From Streptomyces reniochalinae (lineage in GTDB: Bacteria > Actinomycetota > Actinomycetes > Streptomycetales > Streptomycetaceae): 64,000 nucleotides of DNA. The notes under the pieces were generated by a model. It ran no database searches and was not told the origin of the DNA. It saw nothing but the letters and a program-made list of their open reading frames with translations. Shown piece after piece: positions 14,636 through 22,353 of the stretch. The DNA lies in assembly GCF_003323735.1 (NCBI RefSeq), contig NZ_QOIM01000040.1, positions 186,001-250,000 of the forward strand. The letters run 5' to 3'. How positions within the stretch are numbered: position 1 is the first letter of the stretch; the number at the start of each line of letters is the position of its first letter. The translations under genes were made by a program, and so were the position numbers.

Positions 14636-15991
14636 CTAGAAGTCCCAGCCCTCGTCGTCGGCGGCCGTGGCCACCGGGGAGTCCGCGTCGGCGAAGGCAT
14701 CGCCCGCCATGCCGGCGGTGAGGGTGCTGCCGTCGGAGGGGTCGACGAGGAGGAAGGATCCGGTGCGGCGGGAGCGGGCGTAGGGGTCGAGGGGCAGGGG
14801 TTCGGCGGTGCGCAGGACGACGCGGCCGATGTCGTTGGCCACCAGCTGTCCCGGCGCGGGGTGCTGGGAGAGGTCGGCCAGGGTGAGACGCGAGGGGATG
14901 TCCTCGACCCGCGCCTTGACGGTGCGCGTGGCGACCTTGAGCAGGACGCGGGCGCCGGGGACCAGGGGCGTGTCGTGGAGGTGGCAGACGGTGGCGGTCA
15001 CGTCCTGGCTCGGTACCAGGTCCGCCTCGCTGGGGGCGAGCACGTCGCCGCGGGAGATGTCGAGGTCGTCGGCCAGGCGGAGGGTGACCGACTGGGGCGC
15101 CCAGGCCGTCGCGACCGCCTGGCCGAGGTTGTCGATCGCGGTGATCGTGGAGGTCTGCCCCGACGGGTGGACGGTGACCCGGTCGCCGACGCGCAGCACC
15201 CCCGAGGCGATCTGCCCTGCGTAGCCCCGGTAGTCGGGGTGCTCGGCGGTCTGCGGTCTGATGACGTACTGGACGGGGAAGCGGGCCGCGTCGTCGGTGG
15301 GGTCGTGAGTGACCTGCACGGTCTCCAGGTGTTCGAGGACGGTGGGCCCCGAGTACCAGTCCATGTGCGCCGAGGCGTCCACGACGTTGTCGCCCTCGAG
15401 CGCGGAGATGGGGATGGCCGTCACCTCCGGCACCCCGAGCGAGGTGGCGTAGGCGGAGAACGCGTCGGCGATTGCGGCGAAGACGCTCTCCTGGTAGTCG
15501 ACCAGGTCCATCTTGTTGACGGCGAGGACGACGTGCGGGACGCGCAGCAGCGCGGCCACGGCGGCGTGGCGGCGGGTCTGCTCCACCACGCCGTTGCGCG
15601 CGTCCACCAGGACGACGGCCAGCTCGGCGGTGGAGGCGCCGGTGACCATGTTGCGGGTGTACTGCACGTGCCCCGGGGTGTCCGCGAGGATGAACCGCCG
15701 CTTGGGCGTGGCGAAGTAGCGGTAGGCCACGTCGATGGTGATGCCCTGCTCCCGCTCGGCCCGCAGGCCGTCGGTCAGCAGCGCCAGGTCGGGTGCTTCT
15801 TGGCCGCGCTCCCGTGAGGCGCGGGAGACGGCCTCCAACTGGTCGGTGAGCACCGACTTGGAGTCGTGCAGCAGGCGGCCCACCAGGGTGGACTTGCCGT
15901 CGTCGACGCTGCCGGCGGTGGCGAAGCGCAGCAGCGACGTCGTCGCCGTGGCCGCGGTTCCCAGCGCTTCGCTGTCCAGTGTTCCGGTCAT
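14636..15991 (-). CDS. cysN: Sulfate adenylyltransferase subunit 1 (GTPase), CysN
   Basis: A 451-residue translation-factor-like GTPase that couples GTP hydrolysis to APS synthesis by CysD. G1 GSVDDGKST (about residues 28-36), the effector region LRAEREQGITIDVAYRYF, G3 DTPGHVQYT and G4 NKMD are all present, followed by beta-barrel domains. There is no fused APS kinase domain; CysC is encoded separately in the same operon. It starts 2 bp after the cysD stop. The acidic C-terminal tail (ADADSPVATAADDEGWDF) is unremarkable. Confidence 0.96.
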   Translation of the reverse strand: MTGTLDSEALGTAATATTSLLRFATAGSVDDGKSTLVGRLLHDSKSVLTDQLEAVSRASRERGQEAPDLALLTDGLRAEREQGITIDVAYRYFATPKRRFILADTPGHVQYTRNMVTGASTAELAVVLVDARNGVVEQTRRHAAVAALLRVPHVVLAVNKMDLVDYQESVFAAIADAFSAYATSLGVPEVTAIPISALEGDNVVDASAHMDWYSGPTVLEHLETVQVTHDPTDDAARFPVQYVIRPQTAEHPDYRGYAGQIASGVLRVGDRVTVHPSGQTSTITAIDNLGQAVATAWAPQSVTLRLADDLDISRGDVLAPSEADLVPSQDVTATVCHLHDTPLVPGARVLLKVATRTVKARVEDIPSRLTLADLSQHPAPGQLVANDIGRVVLRTAEPLPLDPYARSRRTGSFLLVDPSDGSTLTAGMAGDAFADADSPVATAADDEGWDF

Positions 15992-15993
15992 GG

Positions 15994-16929
15994 TCAGAAG
16001 TAGCCTTCCCGCTTGCGGTCTTCCATCGCGGCTTCGGAGAGCTTGTCGTCGGCCCGGGTGGCTCCGCGCTCGGTCAGCCGGGAGACGGCGATCTCCGCGA
16101 TCACCTTCTCGACCGTGTCCGCGTCCGAGTCGACGGCGCCCGTGCAGGACATGTCACCGACCGTGCGGTAGCGCACCTGCCGCCGCTCGACCCGTTCGCC
16201 GTCCTTGGGGCCGCCCCACTCGCCGGGCGCCAGCCACATGCCGGAGCGGGAGAAGACCTCACGCTCGTGCGCGTAGTAGATCGCCGGGAGCTCGATCTTC
16301 TCCCGCGCGATGTACTGCCACACATCCAGCTCGGTCCAGTTCGAGAGCGGGAAGACGCGTACGTGCTCACCCGGGGCGTGCCGGCCGTTGTAGAGCTGCC
16401 ACAGCTCGGGACGCTGGCGCCTGGGGTCCCAGCCGCCGAACTCGTCCCGCAGCGAGAACACCCGCTCTTTGGCGCGCGCCTTCTCCTCGTCCCGGCGGCC
16501 GCCGCCGAAGACGGCGTCGAACCGGCCCGCGGAGATGGCCTCCAGCAGCGGCACGGTCTGAAGCGGGTTCCGCGTCCCGTCGGGGCGCTCGCGCAGCGTG
16601 CCGGCGTCGATGTACTCCTGCACCGAGGCCACGTGCAGCCGCAGCCCGTTGCTCGCCACGGCGCGGTCCCTGTACTCCAGCACCTCGGGGAAGTTGTGTC
16701 CGGTGTCCACGTGCAGCAGCCCGAACGGCACCGGCGCCGGCGCGAACGCCTTGAGCGCCAGGTGCAGCATCAGGATCGAGTCCTTGCCGCCCGAGAAGAG
16801 GATCACGGGGCGCTCGAACTCTCCCGCGACCTCCCGGAATATGTGCACCGCCTCCGACTCCAGGGCGTCGAGATGCGAGAGCGCGAACGGGTTGTCGGTC
16901 TCTTCCGGTACGGTCACCGCCGTCGTCAC
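15994..16929 (-). CDS. cysD: Sulfate adenylyltransferase subunit 2, CysD
   Basis: A 311-residue ATP pyrophosphatase-type enzyme that makes adenylyl sulfate (APS) from ATP and sulfate. The PP-loop ILFSGGKDSILMLHLALKAF is clear, with LLHVDTGHNFPE and the Arg-rich GGGRRDEEKARAKERVFS loop. GTG 16929 overlaps the cysC stop by 4 bp (GTGA), which fixes the start; the longer open frame upstream is the shadow of cysC. Works as a heterodimer with CysN next door. Confidence 0.95.
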   Translation of the reverse strand: MTTAVTVPEETDNPFALSHLDALESEAVHIFREVAGEFERPVILFSGGKDSILMLHLALKAFAPAPVPFGLLHVDTGHNFPEVLEYRDRAVASNGLRLHVASVQEYIDAGTLRERPDGTRNPLQTVPLLEAISAGRFDAVFGGGRRDEEKARAKERVFSLRDEFGGWDPRRQRPELWQLYNGRHAPGEHVRVFPLSNWTELDVWQYIAREKIELPAIYYAHEREVFSRSGMWLAPGEWGGPKDGERVERRQVRYRTVGDMSCTGAVDSDADTVEKVIAEIAVSRLTERGATRADDKLSEAAMEDRKREGYF

Positions 16930-17468
16930 AGCAGTCCCCTCTCCCTCAGCAACGTGTGCAGTGCCGTGGCCGACTCGGTGACGCTCCGGCCGTCGGTCTC
17001 CAGCCGCAGATCCGGGCTCTCGGGCTCCTCGTACGGGTCGTCCACGCCGGTCAGCCCGGTCAGTTCGCCGGCCGCCTGTTTCGCGTACAGGCCCTTCACG
17101 TCCCGCTGGGAGCACACCCGCAGCGACGTGGCGACGTGCACCTCGACGTACGGCGTGCCCTCGGCGGCGTGGCGCTTGGCTACGGCCTCGCGGCTGTCGG
17201 CGTACGGGGCGATGACGGGCACCAGCACGGTCACGCCGTGCGAGGCCAGCAACTCGGCGACGAAGCCGATGCGCTGCACGTTGGTGTCCCGCTCCGCGCG
17301 GGAGAAGCCGAGACCCGCGGAGAGGAAGGTGCGGATCTCGTCGCCGTCCAGCACCTCGACCCGCCGGCCCTCGCCGCGCAGCCGCTCGGCCAGCGCGGTG
17401 GCGATCGTCGTCTTGCCCGCGCTCGGCAGGCCGGTCAGCCACACGGTGGCGCCGCTTCCCCCGCTCAT
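16926..17468 (-). CDS. cysC: Adenylylsulfate kinase, CysC
   Basis: A 180-residue APS kinase, giving PAPS. Walker A GLPSAGKTTIA, then LDGDEIRTFLSAGLGFSRAERDTNVQRIGFVA, the APS-binding segment, are typical. ATG 17468 is chosen because GGGGAG lies just upstream; ATG 17494, three bases after the cysH stop, is in frame and would add nine residues without an obvious ribosome binding site. Because CysH here looks like an APS reductase, CysC may serve sulfation or a parallel PAPS route rather than the main assimilation path. Confidence 0.93.
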   Translation of the reverse strand: MSGGSGATVWLTGLPSAGKTTIATALAERLRGEGRRVEVLDGDEIRTFLSAGLGFSRAERDTNVQRIGFVAELLASHGVTVLVPVIAPYADSREAVAKRHAAEGTPYVEVHVATSLRVCSQRDVKGLYAKQAAGELTGLTGVDDPYEEPESPDLRLETDGRSVTESATALHTLLRERGLL

Positions 17469-17497
17469 CACGCTCCCCTGCTCTTGTCGGTCATCCG

Positions 17498-18214
17498 TCA
17501 TCCGTGCAGCCCGCACTCGGTCTTGCCGCGCCCGGCCCACCGGCCCGCGCGCGCGTCCTCGCCCTCCAGCACGCGGCGGGTGCACGGCGCGCAGCCGATG
17601 GAGGCGTAGCCGTCGCCCAGCAGCGGGTTGGTCAGGACGCCGTGTTCGGCGACGTAGTCGTCCACCTCCCGCTGACTCCAGCGGGCGATGGGGGAGATCT
17701 TGACCTTTCCGCGCTTGCCGTCCCAGCCGACGACCGGGGTGTTCGCGCGGGTCGGCGACTCGTCGCGGCGCAGCCCGGTGGCCCACGCGTCGTACGCGCG
17801 CAGCCCCTCCTCCAGCGGCCGCACCTTGCGCAGCGCGCAGCACAGGTCCGGGTCGCGGTCGTGCAGCCGGGGGCCGTACTCGGCGTCCTGCTCGGCCACC
17901 GACTGGCGCGGCGTGAGGGTGTGGACCTCCACGTCCATGACGGCCTCGACGGCGTCGCGGGTGCCGAGGGTCTCGGGGAAGTGGTAGCCGGTGTCGAGGA
18001 AGACGACGCGGACGCCGGGCAAGACGCGCGAGGCGAGGTGCGCGACGACGGCGTCCTCCATGGAGGAGGTCACGCAGAAGCGGTGGCCGAAGGTGTCGGC
18101 GGCCCAGCGCAGGATGTCCAGCGCGTCGGCGTCCTCCAGATCGCGGCCCGCCTGTCCGGCCAGCTCCTCCAGCTCCTCGGCGGAGCGCTGCGCGGGTATG
18201 TGCGCGATGCTCAT
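17498..18214 (-). CDS. cysH: Adenylylsulfate (APS) reductase, CysH type
   Basis: A 238-residue reductase converting activated sulfate to sulfite with thioredoxin. The PP-loop-like region is FCVTSSMEDAVVAHLASRV; VVFLDTGYHFPETL follows. Two cysteine pairs, DLCCALRKV and GCAPCTR, are the ligands for the [4Fe-4S] cluster that marks APS reductases rather than cluster-free PAPS reductases, and the C-terminal ECGLHG carries the redox Cys. ATG 18214 overlaps the upstream zinc-ribbon gene stop by 4 bp, so start and operon membership are clear. Confidence 0.95.
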   Translation of the reverse strand: MSIAHIPAQRSAEELEELAGQAGRDLEDADALDILRWAADTFGHRFCVTSSMEDAVVAHLASRVLPGVRVVFLDTGYHFPETLGTRDAVEAVMDVEVHTLTPRQSVAEQDAEYGPRLHDRDPDLCCALRKVRPLEEGLRAYDAWATGLRRDESPTRANTPVVGWDGKRGKVKISPIARWSQREVDDYVAEHGVLTNPLLGDGYASIGCAPCTRRVLEGEDARAGRWAGRGKTECGLHG

Positions 18215-18420
18215 GGGGTGGGGTCCTCTCCGTGTACCGACCGCAGCCCGGAGGCCAGCAGCCCCAGGAACTTCAGACGGAAGGCGCGGTTGCAGGCGGC
18301 GCACTCCCAGGCCGCGCCCTGCCCCGGGGCGGTCGCCTCCTCGCTGGGCCGCAGGTCCTCGTCACCGCAGTAGGGGCAGTGGAACGGCGCGGCCCTCTCC
18401 CCGCCTTCGGCCGAGCTCAT
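18211..18420 (-). CDS. Small zinc-ribbon protein of the cys operon
   Basis: A 69-residue cytoplasmic protein with two CxxC pairs (HCPYCGDED and WECAACNRAF) spaced for one zinc ribbon. Its ATG overlaps the sulfite reductase stop by 4 bp and its own stop overlaps the cysH start by 4 bp, so it is translated in lockstep with both. A small ORF at this position is conserved in Streptomyces cys operons. Function is unknown; delivery or protection of the Fe-S/siroheme enzymes is a guess from context. Confidence 0.85.
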   Translation of the reverse strand: MSSAEGGERAAPFHCPYCGDEDLRPSEEATAPGQGAAWECAACNRAFRLKFLGLLASGLRSVHGEDPTP

Positions 18421-20111
18421 TTCAGGTCCCCCTCGTCGGCACGCGCGGCCCACTGGGCGAACCGTTCGCCGTCCTCGCGCTGGTCCTGGAAGGCGCGCAG
18501 CACCCGTTCGATGTAGTCGGGGAGCTGGTCCGCTGTCACCTTCAGGCCGCGCACCTTGCGGCCGAAGCCGGGCTCCATGCCCAGCGAGCCCCCCAGGTGC
18601 ACCTGGTAGCCCTCGACCTGGTTGCCGTCGGCCCCGGTGAGCAACTGGCCCTTCAGGCCGATGTCGGCGACCTGGATGCGGGCGCAGGAGTTGGGGCAGC
18701 CGTTGAGGTTGATGGTGACGGGCTGGTCGAAGTCGGGGAGGCGGCGCTCCAGTTCGTCGATGAGCCAGGAGCCGCGGCCCTTGGTCTCGACGATGGCCAG
18801 CTTGCAGAACTCGATCCCGGTGCAGGCCATCGTGCCCCGCCTGAAGGGGGAGGGCCGGGTCGTCAGGTCGAGCGCCTCCAGCCCGTCGGCCAGCGAGGCC
18901 ACCTGGTCCTGCTCGACGTCCAGCACGAGCATCTTCTGTTCGGCCGTGGTGCGCACCCGTCCCGAGCCGTGGGCCTCGGCCAGGTCGGCGATCTTGCTGA
19001 GCGTGGCGCCGTCCACGCGGCCCACCCGGGGGGCGAAGCCCAGGTAGTAGCGGCCGTCCTTCTGCCGGTGGACGCCGATGTGGTCGCGCCACTGCTGCGG
19101 AGGCTGCTCGGGCGCCGGGCCGTCGAGCAGCTCGCGCCCCAGGTACTCGTCCTCAAGCACCTGCCGGAACCTGTCCGCGCCCCAGTCCGCGAGGAGGAAC
19201 TTCAGCCGGGCGCGGTTGCGCAGCCGCCGGTAGCCGTAGTCGCGGAAGATCCCCGTGACGCCCTCGTGGACGTCGGCGACCTCCTCCAGCGGCACCCACG
19301 CGCCCAGCCGCACCCCCAGCTTGGGGTTGGTGGACAGCGCGCCGCCCACCCACACGTCGAAGCCGGGCCCGTGCTCGGGGTGGTGGACACCGACGAAGGC
19401 CACGTCGTTGATCTCGTGCGCCACGTCCAGCAGTGGCGATCCGGAGACGGCCGTCTTGAACTTGCGGGGCAGGTTCGAGTAGGCGGGGTTGCCGATGACC
19501 CGGCGGTGGATCTCCTCGATGGCCGGGGTGCCGTCGATGATCTCGTCGGCGGCGATGCCGGCGACGGGCGAGCCGAGGATGACGCGCGGGACGTCGCCGC
19601 AGGCCTCGGTGGTGGACAGCCCCACGCCCTCCAGACGCCGCCAGATCTCTGGCATGTCCTCGACGCGGATCCAGTGGAACTGGACGTTCTGACGGTCGGT
19701 GATGTCGGCGGTGCCGCGCGCGAACTCCTGCGAGATGTCGCCGATGACGCGCAGTTGCCCGGTGGTCAGCCGGCCGCCGTCGATGCGGACGCGGAGCATG
19801 AAGTACTCGTCGTCCAGCTCCTCCGGCTCCAGCACGGCGGTCTTGCCGCCGCTGATGCCCGGTTTGCGCTGGGTGTAGAGGCCCCACCAGCGCATCCGGC
19901 CGCGCAGGTCGGCGCCGTCGATGGAGGCGAAACCGCCCTTGGCGTAGATCGTCTCAATGCGTGTCCGCACATTGAGACCGTCGTCGTCCTTCTTGGTCTG
20001 CTCGTTGCCGTTCAGCGGGGTGAAGTGGCCTGCGGCCCACTGCCCTTCGCCGCGGTGGCGTCCCGCCTTGCGGCGGGCGGGGGCTGGGGGGCGCTCGGAG
20101 GTGTCGGCCAT
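18417..20111 (-). CDS. sir: Ferredoxin-type assimilatory sulfite (nitrite/sulfite) reductase
   Basis: A 564-residue siroheme/[4Fe-4S] enzyme reducing sulfite to sulfide. Two NIR_SIR repeats are visible, and the cluster ligands lie in MACTGIEFCKLA and NLNGCPNSCARIQ (CxxxxxC-n-CxxxC). The N-terminal half contains NVQFHWIRVEDMPEIWRRLE, typical of ferredoxin-dependent sulfite reductases. Context with cysH-cysC-cysD-cysN and the siroheme chelatase makes sulfite the substrate, not nitrite. First structural gene of the operon; a leader peptide is encoded 235 bp upstream. Confidence 0.95.
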   Translation of the reverse strand: MADTSERPPAPARRKAGRHRGEGQWAAGHFTPLNGNEQTKKDDDGLNVRTRIETIYAKGGFASIDGADLRGRMRWWGLYTQRKPGISGGKTAVLEPEELDDEYFMLRVRIDGGRLTTGQLRVIGDISQEFARGTADITDRQNVQFHWIRVEDMPEIWRRLEGVGLSTTEACGDVPRVILGSPVAGIAADEIIDGTPAIEEIHRRVIGNPAYSNLPRKFKTAVSGSPLLDVAHEINDVAFVGVHHPEHGPGFDVWVGGALSTNPKLGVRLGAWVPLEEVADVHEGVTGIFRDYGYRRLRNRARLKFLLADWGADRFRQVLEDEYLGRELLDGPAPEQPPQQWRDHIGVHRQKDGRYYLGFAPRVGRVDGATLSKIADLAEAHGSGRVRTTAEQKMLVLDVEQDQVASLADGLEALDLTTRPSPFRRGTMACTGIEFCKLAIVETKGRGSWLIDELERRLPDFDQPVTINLNGCPNSCARIQVADIGLKGQLLTGADGNQVEGYQVHLGGSLGMEPGFGRKVRGLKVTADQLPDYIERVLRAFQDQREDGERFAQWAARADEGDLK

Positions 20112-20628
20112 GGCTCAGATCCTTCGGGCAGGGGGCGCGGGCACACGCGTGACGGGTGCGATCGGGTACGACGACGGGCCGGACCCGGCGCGCGGTGGCG
20201 GACCACCACGCGGGAAGCGCCCGTACGCGGGGGATGCGGCGACGCCGTCCGGAGGCTGCGCCCGCGACGGTGAGGGCGGTGGCCGGGGCCCGGCCGAGGG
20301 GGAAGGCGTCGGAAGAAAGGTGTCGATACGGCGGTGCTGTGACTGTCAGCCCGCCGGACAGATGGCGCTGGACACGCGAACGAGGTCGACGTGACGTCGA
20401 CTCACCAAGGCGATTCCAGCGCGAGACATGACCGAAGCGTCGCACGCCCGTCAGACGCCAGTCCACTGCCATCCGGATGATGGACAAAAACATACCGAAT
20501 GATGAGACCAGGGAGTGCTGCTCCGTTGCGGTCCTGCTCAGGACGTGTCGCGTTCTCGCCGCCCGCCCGGCTGTGTGGCGGGCGGGCGCGGCCGCCCGCA
20601 CACGACCGGAACCCGATCGGGGGCCGGT
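20112..20628 (-). promoter_or_regulatory. Leader region of the cys operon
   Basis: This 517-bp gap between the sulfite reductase and PAP2 genes holds a leader peptide gene (20346-20429) and about 230 bp between that peptide and the reductase start, room for attenuator structures. On the - strand TATGTT (from AACATA near 20489) is a possible -10 about 60 bp upstream of the leader, without a convincing -35. No other gene is seen. Confidence 0.5.
20346..20429 (-). CDS. Sulfur-locus leader peptide upstream of the cys operon
   Basis: A 27-codon frame starting ATG at 20429. The segment ALVSRRHVDLVRVSSAIC followed by PAG is a near-perfect match to the actinobacterial leader peptide family found before sulfur and cysteine genes. 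A Cys codon sits fourth from the end, fit for ribosome stalling when cysteinyl-tRNA is scarce. It shares the RxHVDLxR...C pattern with the leader at 6048-6134. Regulation by attenuation is inferred from family and position. Confidence 0.85.
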   Translation of the reverse strand: MSRAGIALVSRRHVDLVRVSSAICPAG

Positions 20629-21540
20629 TCAGTGCGCAGACGTGCGGCGTGCGGTGCGGGCGGGCCACCCGGCTGCGGCATACCAGACCAGAGCCGCGCA
20701 CACGAAGGCGGTCGCCGCGGTGACGAGCGACCTTGTCAGGGCACCAGGCCACATCGCGGAAGCGAGGGCGACGGCCGACGCCAGCGCCAGGGTGACGGCG
20801 GGCAGCGCGCGGGGACTCCGCGTGGTGCTCGGCGTGGCGGCCGGCGGCAGGAGCCATGTGGCGAGGCTGTAGCAGGCGCAGGCCAGCAGCGTGGCTCCCA
20901 GCACTTCGCTGGGCCGGTGGCCGCCGAGGACCGCGCTGGCGGCGGAGATGCAGGACAGCCACAACACGCCGGTGGCGACGGCATAGGGGCGGACGCGGGG
21001 GGAGGCCACGAGGGCGGCGGCGAGGGTCAGCGCGGCGGGGATGGCCGTGTGACCGCTGGGGAAACCCTGGTCGAGGAGGTTCGGGGGTGCACCCAGCAGG
21101 TCGGGCCGGGGAAGCGCCGACGCCAGTACCTCCTTACCTCCCGTCGTGCAGATGACCACCCCGAGCGCCGCGCACCCCTGCCACCAGCACCGCCGAACCA
21201 GAGTGACGGCCGCGACGACGACCAAGCCCACCAGCAGGGTGGCTTCGGCGCTCGATTCCAACGGCGGCAGGGGTATGGAGCCGTACTCCGCTCCGGACAG
21301 GGGGTAGATCCAAGCGGCCGCGCGTTTCTCGCCGAGGTCGAACAGCAGGTTCTCGGCTCGTTGCCCCCAGGGGGTGCAGACGGCGAGGAGGTAGACCGCC
21401 AGAAAGCCCAGGCTGTGCAGCGCAGTCGGCATCCAGGGCCGTGGCGTGCGCGGCGCGCCGGGGTCGAAGGGGGCCTCCGGTGTTTCCTCCGAAGTCCCCG
21501 CAGAGCGTGGGTGCAGGGGCGGAGAGGGGTGCTCGGGCAT
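20629..21540 (-). CDS. PAP2-family membrane phosphatase
   Basis: A 303-residue membrane protein. A roughly 40-residue Pro-rich cytoplasmic N-terminus precedes several hydrophobic segments. The three-part phosphatase signature is visible: KEVLASALPRPD (K-x6-RP variant), FPSGHTA (PSGH) and SAVLGGHRPSEVLGA (SR-x5-H-x3-D variant, Glu in place of Asp). Such proteins dephosphorylate lipid phosphates such as undecaprenyl or phosphatidate phosphates on the outer face of the membrane. Substrate not determinable. Transcribed away from the cys leader region as a single gene. Confidence 0.88.
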   Translation of the reverse strand: MPEHPSPPLHPRSAGTSEETPEAPFDPGAPRTPRPWMPTALHSLGFLAVYLLAVCTPWGQRAENLLFDLGEKRAAAWIYPLSGAEYGSIPLPPLESSAEATLLVGLVVVAAVTLVRRCWWQGCAALGVVICTTGGKEVLASALPRPDLLGAPPNLLDQGFPSGHTAIPAALTLAAALVASPRVRPYAVATGVLWLSCISAASAVLGGHRPSEVLGATLLACACYSLATWLLPPAATPSTTRSPRALPAVTLALASAVALASAMWPGALTRSLVTAATAFVCAALVWYAAAGWPARTARRTSAH

Positions 21541-21748
21541 CGTGGTCCTGTTCCTGGGAAAGTACTGTCACGGGCACACGTCCCGGGGTGCGACCGGGCC
21601 GCCGGTCCCGGTCGGTGGCGCCCACCGGGGCGCTCTGCTCGACGAGTGCCTGCCCCCGTTGGCGCTGGACGGCGTACGCCAGGGCGGCAAGGCGGACGCC
21701 GTCCAGCCGCCCCCCTCACGCGGCACCGCACCGCGTGACGGAGCGGTA

Positions 21749-22330
21749 CTAGGCTCCCGGCCACGGCCCCGGCGAGGGCACGTCCGGCTCGTCCCCCGTC
21801 TCGGTGCGGTAGACGCGCAGGCCGCGCCGCTCGTAGTTGGCGCGGGCGTGCCGGCCGTCCCGCGAGCAGGTGTGCAGCCACACGCGGCTGGTCGCCGGAC
21901 GGCCTTCCCACCGCCTCGCGAGGTCCCAGGCGCGCGCGAGCCCCACCGAGAGCAGATGGCCGCCGATGCCCCGGCCGCGGAAGGCGGGGAGCAGGCCGAA
22001 GTAGCTGATCTCCACGACGCCCTGAGCGGCCTCACTCGCGCCGTCCAGTTCGATGAACCCGGCGGGCGTGCCCCGCTCGTAGGCGACCCACGTCTCGACA
22101 CCCGGGCGCCCGAGGAAGTGTTCCCACTGCGCGTACGTCCACGGCAGCCGGTCGACCCACGTGGTGTCCGCGCCCACCGAGGCGTACAGGAACCTGTTGA
22201 ACTCGGGGCTGGGGACCTCGGCGCGGGCGACGCTCACCCCGGCCGTCTCCTCGGGTACCCGGGCGGGCGTCAACTCCCCCGGCGCGTTCTGTTCCAGGTA
22301 CCAGGTGGTGACGGTCACGGTCGTGCTCAT
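21749..22330 (-). CDS. GNAT family N-acetyltransferase
   Basis: A 193-residue acetyltransferase. The C-terminal half shows the GNAT acetyl-CoA loop GLLPAFRGRGIGGHLLSVGLARAWDL and the NYERRGLRVYR segment; the N-terminal half is divergent. ATG 22330 is used; an in-frame ATG at 22339 would add three residues and cannot be excluded. Acceptor unknown. It lies 24 bp downstream of the ABC-class ATPase gene start side on the same strand, so the two may be cotranscribed. Confidence 0.85.
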   Translation of the reverse strand: MSTTVTVTTWYLEQNAPGELTPARVPEETAGVSVARAEVPSPEFNRFLYASVGADTTWVDRLPWTYAQWEHFLGRPGVETWVAYERGTPAGFIELDGASEAAQGVVEISYFGLLPAFRGRGIGGHLLSVGLARAWDLARRWEGRPATSRVWLHTCSRDGRHARANYERRGLRVYRTETGDEPDVPSPGPWPGA

Positions 22331-22353
22331 GGGGGACATCCCACCACGCCGCC

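Noticed and set aside
20629..20900. tRNA-like or riboswitch-like structure upstream of the cys leader
   Set aside because: No cloverleaf, S-box or other known fold could be drawn; the stretch is coding on the - strand (PAP2 gene).
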